Below are positions 1 to 5,593 of a DNA stretch of 9,539 nt, piece after piece. The notes beneath the pieces were generated by a model. That model was not told where the DNA came from and made no database searches. It saw only the letters and a list, made by a program, of their open reading frames with translations. This stretch comes from Halorhodospira sp. (GTDB lineage: Bacteria; Pseudomonadota; Gammaproteobacteria; Nitrococcales; Halorhodospiraceae), in NCBI GenBank assembly GCA_007121755.1, contig SKJZ01000145.1, forward strand, positions 1 to 9,539, given 5' to 3'. Numbering within the stretch: the stretch's first letter is position 1; every line of letters starts with the position of its first letter. Both the position numbers and the translations under genes were made by a program.

Positions 1-1611
1 CCCGAGGAGCGGCGGCGGCGGTTCAGTGAACTGGTCCAGCGCCTCTCCGAACTCTCCTCCCGATTTCAGGAGCACCTGCTGGACGCCACCAACGCCTGGA
101 CGCGGCCGGCGACCGCGGAAGAGCTGGACGGCCTGCCCGAATCGGCGCTGGGGATGGCGCGCCAGGCCGCAGAGCGCGCCGGCGTCGAAGGCTACCAGTT
201 GAACTTGGAGCCGCCCACCTTCCTGGCGGTGATGACGCACGCCCGGAGCCGGGAGCTGCGGCGGGAGATCTACGAGGCCTACGTTACCCGCGCGTCCGAA
301 ACCGGCCCCCACGGGGGGCGGTGGGACAACACGCCGCTCATGGAGGAGATCGTCGCCTGCCGGCGGGAGCAGGCCGCGCTTCTCGGTTACGGTAACTACG
401 CGGAAGTCGCCATGGAGCGCCGGATGGCGCGAACCCCCGAAGAGGTCCGCTCCTTCCTTACCGAACTGGCGGAGCGCGCCCGATCGAAGGCCGAGGCTGA
501 ATTGGAGGAGGTCCGCCGGTTCGCCGCCGAGAGTGAAGGCGTGAAGGATCTGCAGGCGTGGGATCTGGCGTACTTCAGCGAACGGCTCCGGGAACAGCGC
601 TTCGAACTGACGGAAGAGGAGCTGCGTCCGTACTTCTCCGCCGAGGCGGCGGTCGGCGGCCTGTTCCAGGTGGCCGGACGGCTCTTCGGGGTCCGCTTCG
701 AGCCGCGTTCCGACGTGCCCTTCTGGCATGCGGATGTCCGCTACTACGAGCTGCTGGACGCCGACGGAACGGTGCGCGGAGGGCTCTACCTCGATCTCTA
801 CGCCCGCCCCCATAAGCGCGGCGGCGCGTGGATGGACGAGTGCCGGGTGCGCCGGCGTATCGGCAGCGAAGGGGGGATCCAGTTGCCGGTGGCCTACTTG
901 ACGTGCAACTTCACGCCGCCGGTCGGCGGCAAGCCGGCGCTGCTGACTCACGAGGAGGTGGTGACGCTTTTCCACGAGTTCGGCCACACCCTTCACCACC
1001 TGCTGACGCGCCAGGAATGGCAGCCGGTGTCGGGGATTCACGGCGTCGAGTGGGATGCGGTGGAGCTGCCGAGTCAATTGTTGGAGAACTGGTGTTGGGA
1101 GCGTGAGGCGTTGGATCTCTTCGCCGTCCACCACGAGACCGGTGAGCGTCTGCCCGAAGACCTACACCGCCGCCTGCGCGCCACCCGGGACTTCCAGGCC
1201 GGAATGAAGCTGCTGCGCCAGTTGGAGTTCTCTCTCTTCGACCTGGAACTGCACACACTGCCGGAGGCGCCGGACGCGGCGGGGATTCAGGCCGTCCTGG
1301 ACGGGGTCCGGGAGCGGGTGGCGGTGGTGCGTCCGCCCGAATTCAACCGCTTTCAGCACTCCTTCGCCCATATCTTCGCCGGGGGGTACGCCGCCGGGTA
1401 CTACAGCTACAAGTGGGCGGAGGTCTTGTCGGCGGACGCCTTCGAGCGCTTCGTGGAAGAGGGGCTGTTCAATCCCGATACGGGACGGGATCTGGCGCGG
1501 GCGATCCTGGAGCAGGGCGGCTCGGCGCCGGCGCGGGAGCTGTTTCGAGCGTTTCGGGGGCGGGAGCCGAGCATCGAGCCGCTGCTGCGGCAGATGGGGT
1601 TGGCGGCGTGA
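1..1611 (+). CDS. prlC: Oligopeptidase A, M3-family zinc metallopeptidase (5'-truncated by window edge)
   Basis: Cytoplasmic zinc endopeptidase of the M3 (thimet oligopeptidase) family, which degrades short peptides, including cleaved signal peptides. The reading frame is open from base 1 (first residues PEERRRRFSEL), so the ATG at 154 is internal and the true start lies outside the window; 536 residues are visible against about 680 for E. coli OpdA. The zinc motif HEFGH is at 973-987. The third zinc ligand, Glu in the DAVELPSQLLENW segment, is at 1063-1065, 30 residues after the first His, as the family requires. The substrate-binding Tyr-rich segment GYYSY is at 1396-1410. The C-terminal half (RQLEF, HIFAGGYAAGYYSY, FRGREP) reads almost like the E. 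coli protein. No frameshift is seen and all catalytic residues are present. The gene ends 5 bases before the stop of the convergent toxin gene. Confidence 0.96.
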   Translation, partial: PEERRRRFSELVQRLSELSSRFQEHLLDATNAWTRPATAEELDGLPESALGMARQAAERAGVEGYQLNLEPPTFLAVMTHARSRELRREIYEAYVTRASETGPHGGRWDNTPLMEEIVACRREQAALLGYGNYAEVAMERRMARTPEEVRSFLTELAERARSKAEAELEEVRRFAAESEGVKDLQAWDLAYFSERLREQRFELTEEELRPYFSAEAAVGGLFQVAGRLFGVRFEPRSDVPFWHADVRYYELLDADGTVRGGLYLDLYARPHKRGGAWMDECRVRRRIGSEGGIQLPVAYLTCNFTPPVGGKPALLTHEEVVTLFHEFGHTLHHLLTRQEWQPVSGIHGVEWDAVELPSQLLENWCWEREALDLFAVHHETGERLPEDLHRRLRATRDFQAGMKLLRQLEFSLFDLELHTLPEAPDAAGIQAVLDGVRERVAVVRPPEFNRFQHSFAHIFAGGYAAGYYSYKWAEVLSADAFERFVEEGLFNPDTGRDLARAILEQGGSAPARELFRAFRGREPSIEPLLRQMGLAA

Positions 1612-1616
1612 GCGGG

Positions 1617-1973
1617 TTAGTTCCCCAAAATCCTCTCGATCAACCCGCTCAGGTTCTTCCGGTCAGCCGCCGACAGCCGACCCATGCTTTTGACAATGCG
1701 GCTCTGCTCGATAGTGGCAATCAGTGGCTTGAGCATCGAAGGCTTGACCAGCCCCGCAGCCTGCCAATCCTGCAGGAGTACTTCATCGGCGGTTAGTGGC
1801 TGCCGGATCTGGCTGGTGATCGCCATCAGGACGATGTCGGGACGGTTCCGTTGATAAGATTTTCCACTGATTATGACGGCGGGGCGTTTCTTGGTGGAGT
1901 GCAGGTTGGTGAATGGAAATTCCACCAATACGACATCGCCGTAGTCATAGCCGGTCGTAGACGGCATCGTCAT
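1617..1973 (-). CDS. Type II toxin, MazF/PemK-family mRNA endoribonuclease
   Basis: Probable ribosome-independent mRNA interferase of the PemK/MazF superfamily, neutralised by the antitoxin encoded just upstream. The N-terminal YGDVVLVEFPFTNL and KKRPAVIIS strands and the later MAITSQI segment are family hallmarks; the Arg of KKRP and the Thr/Ser of the TSQ segment sit where MazF toxins have active-site residues. From the ATG at 1973 it has 118 residues, normal for the family. That ATG is preferred because GGGA lies about five bases upstream. ATG 1967 (116 aa) and ATG 1994 (125 aa) are alternatives. The start lies inside the antitoxin gene (overlap about 29 bases), so translation is probably coupled. 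The gene appears intact. GC is lower than in the flanking genes, which suggests acquisition by transfer. Confidence 0.88.
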   Translation of the reverse strand: MTMPSTTGYDYGDVVLVEFPFTNLHSTKKRPAVIISGKSYQRNRPDIVLMAITSQIRQPLTADEVLLQDWQAAGLVKPSMLKPLIATIEQSRIVKSMGRLSAADRKNLSGLIERILGN

Positions 1974-2193
1974 CGTTATCCCAGATTTTGGCAAAGCTCG
2001 CCTCGGAGGCGTGTGCGTAGCCCTTACGCAAACGCTGGTCCTGATCGCGCTGGTGCAAGAAGTCGATGAAGTCCTCGACCTCGGTCAAGCGTTCCGGCGG
2101 AAGATGTTCAAGTTTTTCCAGGACTTGTCGTACTTGTGTTTGCACGGCCAACCACCTATGTCCAAGTTCCCGAACAGACTGTATGGTGGACAT
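1945..2193 (-). CDS. Type II antitoxin partner of the MazF/PemK-like toxin (DUF2281/VapB-like)
   Basis: Small acidic protein of 82 residues from the ATG at 2193, which has GGAAA a few bases upstream. The same frame runs back to a GTG at 2235 (96 aa), but the ATG fits better. The middle segment LPPERLTEVEDFIDFLHQR is typical of DUF2281-type antitoxins. The C-terminus SFAKIWDNDDDAVYDRL matches the toxin-wrapping tail common in antitoxins paired with PemK-like toxins. By analogy it should bind and block the toxin and, as a complex, repress its own promoter. The sequence before the middle segment shows no recognisable AbrB or RHH fold by eye. The gene lies 53 bases after the trmB stop on the same strand, so read-through is possible. 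TTGT-GG-ACAA at 2223-2232 could be a small operator, but this is weak. Confidence 0.82.
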   Translation of the reverse strand: MSTIQSVRELGHRWLAVQTQVRQVLEKLEHLPPERLTEVEDFIDFLHQRDQDQRLRKGYAHASEASFAKIWDNDDDAVYDRL

Positions 2194-2246
2194 TGTAGTT
2201 TCCGGAAGCAAGAATCGCTCATTTGTGGACAACACCGTATCGGCCC

Positions 2247-2954
2247 TTACATGGTGCCTTCGCTGCCGTCGGGCCTCTGATAGATCAGGTCGAAGACCTT
2301 GTGCCCACGGCGCAGGCCCCGGCGCTCGAACTTGGTTTCGGGCCGCGGGGGCGGGTCCGGCAGGTAGTGGTGGGGGGCGGCGGTGTTCGCGAAGTGGTCA
2401 TCGTCCTCAAGAAGCTCGCTCATCCACTCCGCATAGTCTTCCCAGTCGGTGGCCAGGTGAAGAACACCGCCGGGCTCCAGGCGGTCGGCCGCCAGGTCGA
2501 GGAAGGACCGTTGGATGAGCCGCCGCTTGTGGTGGCGCTTCTTCGGCCACGGGTCGGGGAAGTAGATGTGAATGGCCGCCAGGCTCCCCGGCGGCAGGTG
2601 GCGGCTCATCACTTCCACCGCGTCGGCCACCAACACCCGCAGGTTGCTCACCTCCGCCTCTTCGGCGGCCAGCAGGCAGTGGCCGACGCCGGGGCGGTGG
2701 ACCTCCACGCCCAGGTAGTTGCGATCCGGGTCGGCGGCGGCCATGGCCACCAGGGTCTCGCCGTTGCCGAAACCGATGTCGAGCACGCACGGGGCGGCGC
2801 GGCCGAAAAGGGCGGCCAGATCGAGGGGGCCAGGCGGCAGGTCCACGCCGTAGACCGGCCACAGCCGCTCCAGCGCCCGCTGCTGGCCCCCGGTCATCCG
2901 CCCTTCGCGGCGGACGAAGCTGCGCAGGGGGCGGTGCCCGGCAGGACGGTTCAC
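2247..2954 (-). CDS. trmB: tRNA (guanine-N7-)-methyltransferase
   Basis: SAM-dependent enzyme that forms m7G at position 46 in the variable loop of many tRNAs. It is 235 residues long, against 239 in E. coli. Visible family marks in order: RSFVRREGRMTGGQQRALE near the N-terminus, the SAM-binding VLDIGFGNGETL, the IYFPDPWPKKRHHKRRL substrate and catalytic block, LATDWEDYAEWM, and the C-terminal PETKFERRGLRRGHKVFDL. The start is GTG 2952-2954, not the downstream ATG at 2897, because the conserved SFVRREGR segment lies between them. This GTG overlaps the thiG stop as GTGA, which indicates translational coupling; GAGGGG lies a short way upstream. It is the last gene of the thiS-thiG-trmB operon, an arrangement also known in pseudomonads and other gammaproteobacteria. 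Confidence 0.96.
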   Translation of the reverse strand: MNRPAGHRPLRSFVRREGRMTGGQQRALERLWPVYGVDLPPGPLDLAALFGRAAPCVLDIGFGNGETLVAMAAADPDRNYLGVEVHRPGVGHCLLAAEEAEVSNLRVLVADAVEVMSRHLPPGSLAAIHIYFPDPWPKKRHHKRRLIQRSFLDLAADRLEPGGVLHLATDWEDYAEWMSELLEDDDHFANTAAPHHYLPDPPPRPETKFERRGLRRGHKVFDLIYQRPDGSEGTM

Positions 2955-3778
2955 TCGAAGAAGGTCCCCTCGGTGGGGGAGGACGGGTCGGCCTGGGCAC
3001 GGCGCGGCATGCGCCCGGCGCGGAACGCCTCGCGCCCGGCCTCCACCGCCTTGCGCATGGCGGAGGCCATCAGCACCGGATCGCGGGCGGCGGCGATGGC
3101 GGTGTTCATCAAGACGGCGTCGCACCCCAGCTCCATTGCCACGGCGGCGTCGGAGGCGGTGCCGACGCCGGCGTCCACCAGCACCGGGACGGTGGCGTTG
3201 CGGACGATCTCGACGATGTTGTACGGGTTCTGGATACCCAGGCCGGAGCCGATGGGCGCCGCCAGCGGCATGACCGCCACGCAGCCGATCTCTTCCAAGC
3301 GGCGGGCGGTGATCGGGTCGTCGCTGGTGTACGCCATCACCTCGAAGCCCTCGTCCACCAGGATCTTCGCCGCCTCCAGCGTGGCCGGAACGTCGGGGTA
3401 GAGGGTGCGCTGGTCCCCCAGTACCTCCAGCTTGACCAGCGTGTGGCCGTCCAACAACTCCCGCGCCAGGCGGCAGGTGCGAATGGCGTCCTTGGCCGTA
3501 AAGCATCCGGCGGTGTTGGGGAGGATGGTGTAGCGGTCGGGTGGCAGCACCTCGAGCAGGTTCGGCTCGTCCGGGTTCTGGCCGATGTTGGTCCGGCGCA
3601 GGGCGACGGTGACCACCTCGGCGCCGCTGGCCTCCACCGCGCGTACCGTCTCATCCAGGTCGCGGTACTTGCCGGTGCCCACCATCAGGCGGGAGTGGTA
3701 GGTGCGGCCGGCGACCCGCAGCGGGTCGTCGGCCTCCACGCGGTTTGCCGCGGTGGATCGGGAGTCAGGGTTCGTCAT
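2951..3778 (-). CDS. thiG: Thiazole synthase ThiG
   Basis: Makes the thiazole phosphate of thiamin from 1-deoxy-D-xylulose 5-phosphate, dehydroglycine and sulfur delivered by ThiS thiocarboxylate, in the cytoplasm. The protein has 275 residues (E. coli 256). The SRLMVGTGKY, RRTNIG and LPNTAGC segments are conserved. The Schiff-base Lys is Lys116 in LVKLEVLGD. The phosphate-binding and C-terminal barrel segments PIGSGLGI, VPVLVDAGVGTASDAA and GCDAVLMNTAIA are complete. The extra length is a short hydrophilic N-terminal leader before DPLRVAGR. The ATG at 3778 overlaps the thiS stop as ATGA, and the thiG stop overlaps trmB as GTGA, so all three genes are probably translated together from one mRNA. 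No thiamin riboswitch pattern was seen upstream. Confidence 0.97.
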   Translation of the reverse strand: MTNPDSRSTAANRVEADDPLRVAGRTYHSRLMVGTGKYRDLDETVRAVEASGAEVVTVALRRTNIGQNPDEPNLLEVLPPDRYTILPNTAGCFTAKDAIRTCRLARELLDGHTLVKLEVLGDQRTLYPDVPATLEAAKILVDEGFEVMAYTSDDPITARRLEEIGCVAVMPLAAPIGSGLGIQNPYNIVEIVRNATVPVLVDAGVGTASDAAVAMELGCDAVLMNTAIAAARDPVLMASAMRKAVEAGREAFRAGRMPRRAQADPSSPTEGTFFE

Positions 3779-4008
3779 GACAGGGCTCCGCCTCCAATGG
3801 CGTGAATGACCTCCACCCGGTCTCCGTCTCGCAGCGCGTATTCGGTCCACCGGCCGCGCGGCACGATCTCCTCGTTGACTTCCAGCGCCAACCGGCGCCC
3901 TCGCCCGCCTTCGACTAGTTCGAGGAGTTCCGCGCACGTAGTGCCGCCGGGCACCCGCCGCGATTCGCCGTTGACCGTGACCGTAATGGATGAAGTGGCA
4001 TCAGACAC
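3775..4008 (-). CDS. thiS: Sulfur carrier protein ThiS, with a C-terminal tail past Gly-Gly
   Basis: Ubiquitin-fold sulfur carrier whose C-terminal glycine is adenylated by ThiF and turned into a thiocarboxylate that feeds ThiG. It has 77 residues (E. coli 66). Family features: ITVTVNGE near the start, LALEVNEEIVPRGRW, and LRDGDRVEVIHAIGGG at the end. GTG 4006-4008 is the only possible start in this frame, since the in-frame stop TAA lies four codons upstream; a G-run directly precedes it, so the Shine-Dalgarno spacing is unusually short. Oddity: the frame continues Ala-Leu-Ser after Gly-Gly-Gly before the TGA, whereas a ThiS must end in Gly-Gly to be activated. It may need trimming, or the tail may reflect the ATGA overlap with thiG. 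The identity is secure from the fold signature and the adjacent thiG. Confidence 0.93.
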   Translation of the reverse strand: MSDATSSITVTVNGESRRVPGGTTCAELLELVEGGRGRRLALEVNEEIVPRGRWTEYALRDGDRVEVIHAIGGGALS

Positions 4009-4037
4009 CCCCCTATTTTACCGAAAAGTTGGTAATA

Positions 4038-4060
4038 CCGGGGCGGCGATCACTCCCCGG
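4038..4060 (-). terminator. Weak GC hairpin between the Trx-CcdA gene and thiS
   Basis: CCGGGG (4038-4043) and CCCCGG (4055-4060) can pair around an 11-base loop. The hairpin lies just downstream of the minus-strand Trx-CcdA stop at 4072 and upstream of thiS. It is followed on the minus strand by TATTA rather than a clear T-run, so termination is only possible. It could instead be part of the thiS leader. TAAAAT at 4015-4020 (minus strand), very close to the thiS GTG, resembles a -10 box, but no convincing -35 accompanies it. Confidence 0.28.
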
Positions 4061-4071
4061 GCGTTTGGGGC

Positions 4072-5352
4072 TCAATCCTTCGCCGCCATTCGACGCCGCT
4101 GGGCCCACAGGACAACCGCCGAAGCAGCGAGCGCTCCGCCGACAACGGCCAGCGAGCCGGTGAGGCTCTCCATGATGGAGGGATCGGTCACCAACACCAA
4201 GGCGAGGGCGACCATGACCATGCCTCCGACCAGCTTCAGCGTGCGGCCGTGGCGCTCCTGCAGACGGCTCGCCCGCAGCGTGATCAACGCGCCCGCGAGG
4301 ATGGCGATCTCCACCGAGAGGTAAGTGAGCAGATAGAGGCCGAGCAACATCCCGAAACCGGCCGCGCCAACGCCGGCTTCTGCCAGCAGCGAGGTCCAGA
4401 TTACGGGAAAGCCGGCCGTGCAGGGCAACTCGATCAGCGCTACGCCGCCGGCAAGCAGCACGGTGATCGCCAGCGTCACCGGCAGTGGCCGGTCTTCCCG
4501 GACGGCGCGGCCGCCCCGGTAGATCCGGGGTTTGAACCGGTCGGGTATGGTCAACGAAAGCCCCTGCTTATAGGCGAAGAAGTCCTTGATGTTGATAAGG
4601 CCGAAGCCGAGCGCGAGCAGGGCGACGGCGGTCTGTATCCACCCCAACTGGCCGGCTACCACCAGGGCGGTGAAGAGTCCGGCGATAAAGACCCCGTAGA
4701 TGGACGCAGTAACGGTCAGAAAGGTCAGCCCGACGGCCGCGATCCGCGCACGGGAGCGACTGCCGATGATCATGGCCAGCAGCACGGTCAGCACCCAGAG
4801 CGAACAGGGGTTGAAGCCGTCGACAAAGGCGACTAATACCGTGGCCGCAAACAGAGAACGTCCCGCCAGTTCGATGCTCCCGAACGGTCCGAGATCGAGC
4901 CGCCCGGGCGCGTCGGCGGCCGGCCCCGGCGCGTCGGCCAGATGAGCGTGAACAGCGCGGGTGATGGTTGCCGCCAAGTGAGGTGAGAAACCGACCCACA
5001 CGTGGTCGCCGAGGATGAATGTCGGAACCGCTGAGGCCGAGTGGCTCCGCGAGCGCATCATATCGATGAAAAGCGCCAGGCCGGCCGGATCGTCGACCAC
5101 CTCGATCCGGTGAATCCGAAGCCCCGGAATGTCGTCTTCGAGTTCGTCGAGCCACTTCTCGGCTTGTGCGCAGGCGGGACAGCCGTCACGGCCGAAGTAC
5201 CACAGCACCGCCTCGCCCGTAGCGTCCTCGGTGGCGGACGCTACGCCCGAAGTGCGAACGCCGGACGGCGCCAACTCAGCCGCCGCGGCGGCCGCCTGTC
5301 CAGCCGCTAACGCTGTGGCGAGGATCAACGCAATCAACGGCTTGACGTCCAT
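4072..5352 (-). CDS. Exported thioredoxin-like domain fused to a CcdA/DsbD-like transmembrane domain
   Basis: Predicted 426-residue inner-membrane thiol-disulfide protein. Residues about 1-25 form a signal peptide or anchor (MDVKPL then an Ala/Leu-rich stretch). Residues about 45-138 look like a thioredoxin/glutaredoxin fold with active site CPAC (58-61) after YFGRDG and the expected cis-Pro at 110 (VPTFILG). From about 165 follow six or more hydrophobic segments with NPCS (Cys183) and LPCTAGFP (Cys311), the two membrane cysteines expected of a CcdA/DsbD electron conduit. Inference: electrons pass from cytoplasmic thioredoxin via Cys183/Cys311 to the CPAC domain and then to periplasmic targets. 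The order (Trx first, membrane domain second) differs from E. coli DsbD, where the thioredoxin domain is C-terminal. ATG 5350-5352 is chosen because it begins a signal sequence; the frame is open far upstream but crosses a tRNA on the other strand. Neighbours give no substrate. Confidence 0.82.
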   Translation of the reverse strand: MDVKPLIALILATALAAGQAAAAAAELAPSGVRTSGVASATEDATGEAVLWYFGRDGCPACAQAEKWLDELEDDIPGLRIHRIEVVDDPAGLALFIDMMRSRSHSASAVPTFILGDHVWVGFSPHLAATITRAVHAHLADAPGPAADAPGRLDLGPFGSIELAGRSLFAATVLVAFVDGFNPCSLWVLTVLLAMIIGSRSRARIAAVGLTFLTVTASIYGVFIAGLFTALVVAGQLGWIQTAVALLALGFGLINIKDFFAYKQGLSLTIPDRFKPRIYRGGRAVREDRPLPVTLAITVLLAGGVALIELPCTAGFPVIWTSLLAEAGVGAAGFGMLLGLYLLTYLSVEIAILAGALITLRASRLQERHGRTLKLVGGMVMVALALVLVTDPSIMESLTGSLAVVGGALAASAVVLWAQRRRMAAKD

Positions 5353-5388
5353 AACACACTTATACGGCGGAAGTCGCTCCTGCAATAT

Positions 5389-5432
5389 ACCGGTACGTCC
5401 TGCATCGCACGACCCGCCGGATGACCGGTACG
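5389..5432. repeat. Pair of 9-bp direct repeats ACCGGTACG
   Basis: ACCGGTACG occurs at 5389-5397 and 5424-5432, with starts 35 bases apart, in the 126-base gap between the Trx-CcdA start (minus) and the tRNA (plus). Each copy contains the palindrome ACCGGT. The position between two divergent units would suit a shared regulator, but two short copies alone are weak evidence. The rest of 5353-5437 shows only a TATAAG -10-like box at 5362-5367 on the minus strand, close to the Trx-CcdA ATG and without a good -35. Confidence 0.35.
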
Positions 5433-5437
5433 AGGTG

Positions 5438-5466
5438 TTGTCGATTACGCCGGTGGGCGCTAAGAT
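5438..5466 (+). promoter_or_regulatory. Sigma70-like promoter of tRNA-Gly
   Basis: A -35 box TTGTCG (5438-5443) and a -10 box TAAGAT (5461-5466) are separated by exactly 17 bases, each matching 4 of 6 consensus positions. Transcription would start near 5473, a few bases before the mature tRNA 5' end at 5479, which fits a short processed leader. Confidence 0.6.
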
Positions 5467-5478
5467 CGAAAAGCGAAC

Positions 5479-5552
5479 GCGGGTGTAGCTCAATGGTAGA
5501 GCCCCGGTTTCCCATTCCGGCGACGTGGGTTCGATTCCCATCACCCGCTCCA
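5479..5552 (+). tRNA. tRNA-Gly(CCC)
   Basis: Complete cloverleaf read by eye. Acceptor GCGGGTG (5479-5485) pairs perfectly with CACCCGC (5542-5548). The D-stem is GCTC/GAGC (5488-5491, 5499-5502). The anticodon arm is 5504-5520 with loop TTCCCAT and anticodon CCC at 5511-5513, reading GGG codons. The T-arm is GTGGG-TTCGATT-CCCAT (5525-5541). Discriminator T at 5549 and an encoded CCA at 5550-5552. In the anticodon stem the pair next to the loop (5508 with 5516) is T opposite T, so that helix has four standard pairs and a U-U. It is a single gene with its own promoter, convergent with the MFS gene. No integrase or duplicated 3' end was seen to mark it as an attachment site. Confidence 0.96.
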
Positions 5553-5593
5553 TCTTCCGCCTTCCGCCGGCACAGCCCCCCGGTGGCCGCGCC

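Noticed and set aside
558..1371. Several open frames on both strands within prlC
   Set aside because: They are shadows of the intact M3 peptidase frame, rich in Arg/Gly/Ala/Pro and lacking motifs.
2223..3401. A 392-codon open frame on the + strand
   Set aside because: It lies opposite trmB and thiG, both of which have full family motifs. Long antisense frames are expected at this GC content.
2955..3506. Upstream extension of the trmB frame into thiG
   Set aside because: The sequence is low-complexity Arg/Gly/Pro from the wrong frame of thiG. GTG 2954 with the GTGA overlap and the SFVRREGR start explains trmB.
4009..4071. Possible TPP riboswitch or leader upstream of thiS
   Set aside because: No CTGAGA-type THI-box words or room for the full fold. 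Only a small GC hairpin is present.
5479..5552. tRNA-Gly as an attachment site for an integrated element
   Set aside because: No integrase gene and no second copy of the tRNA 3' end in the window. Neighbours look like core genes.
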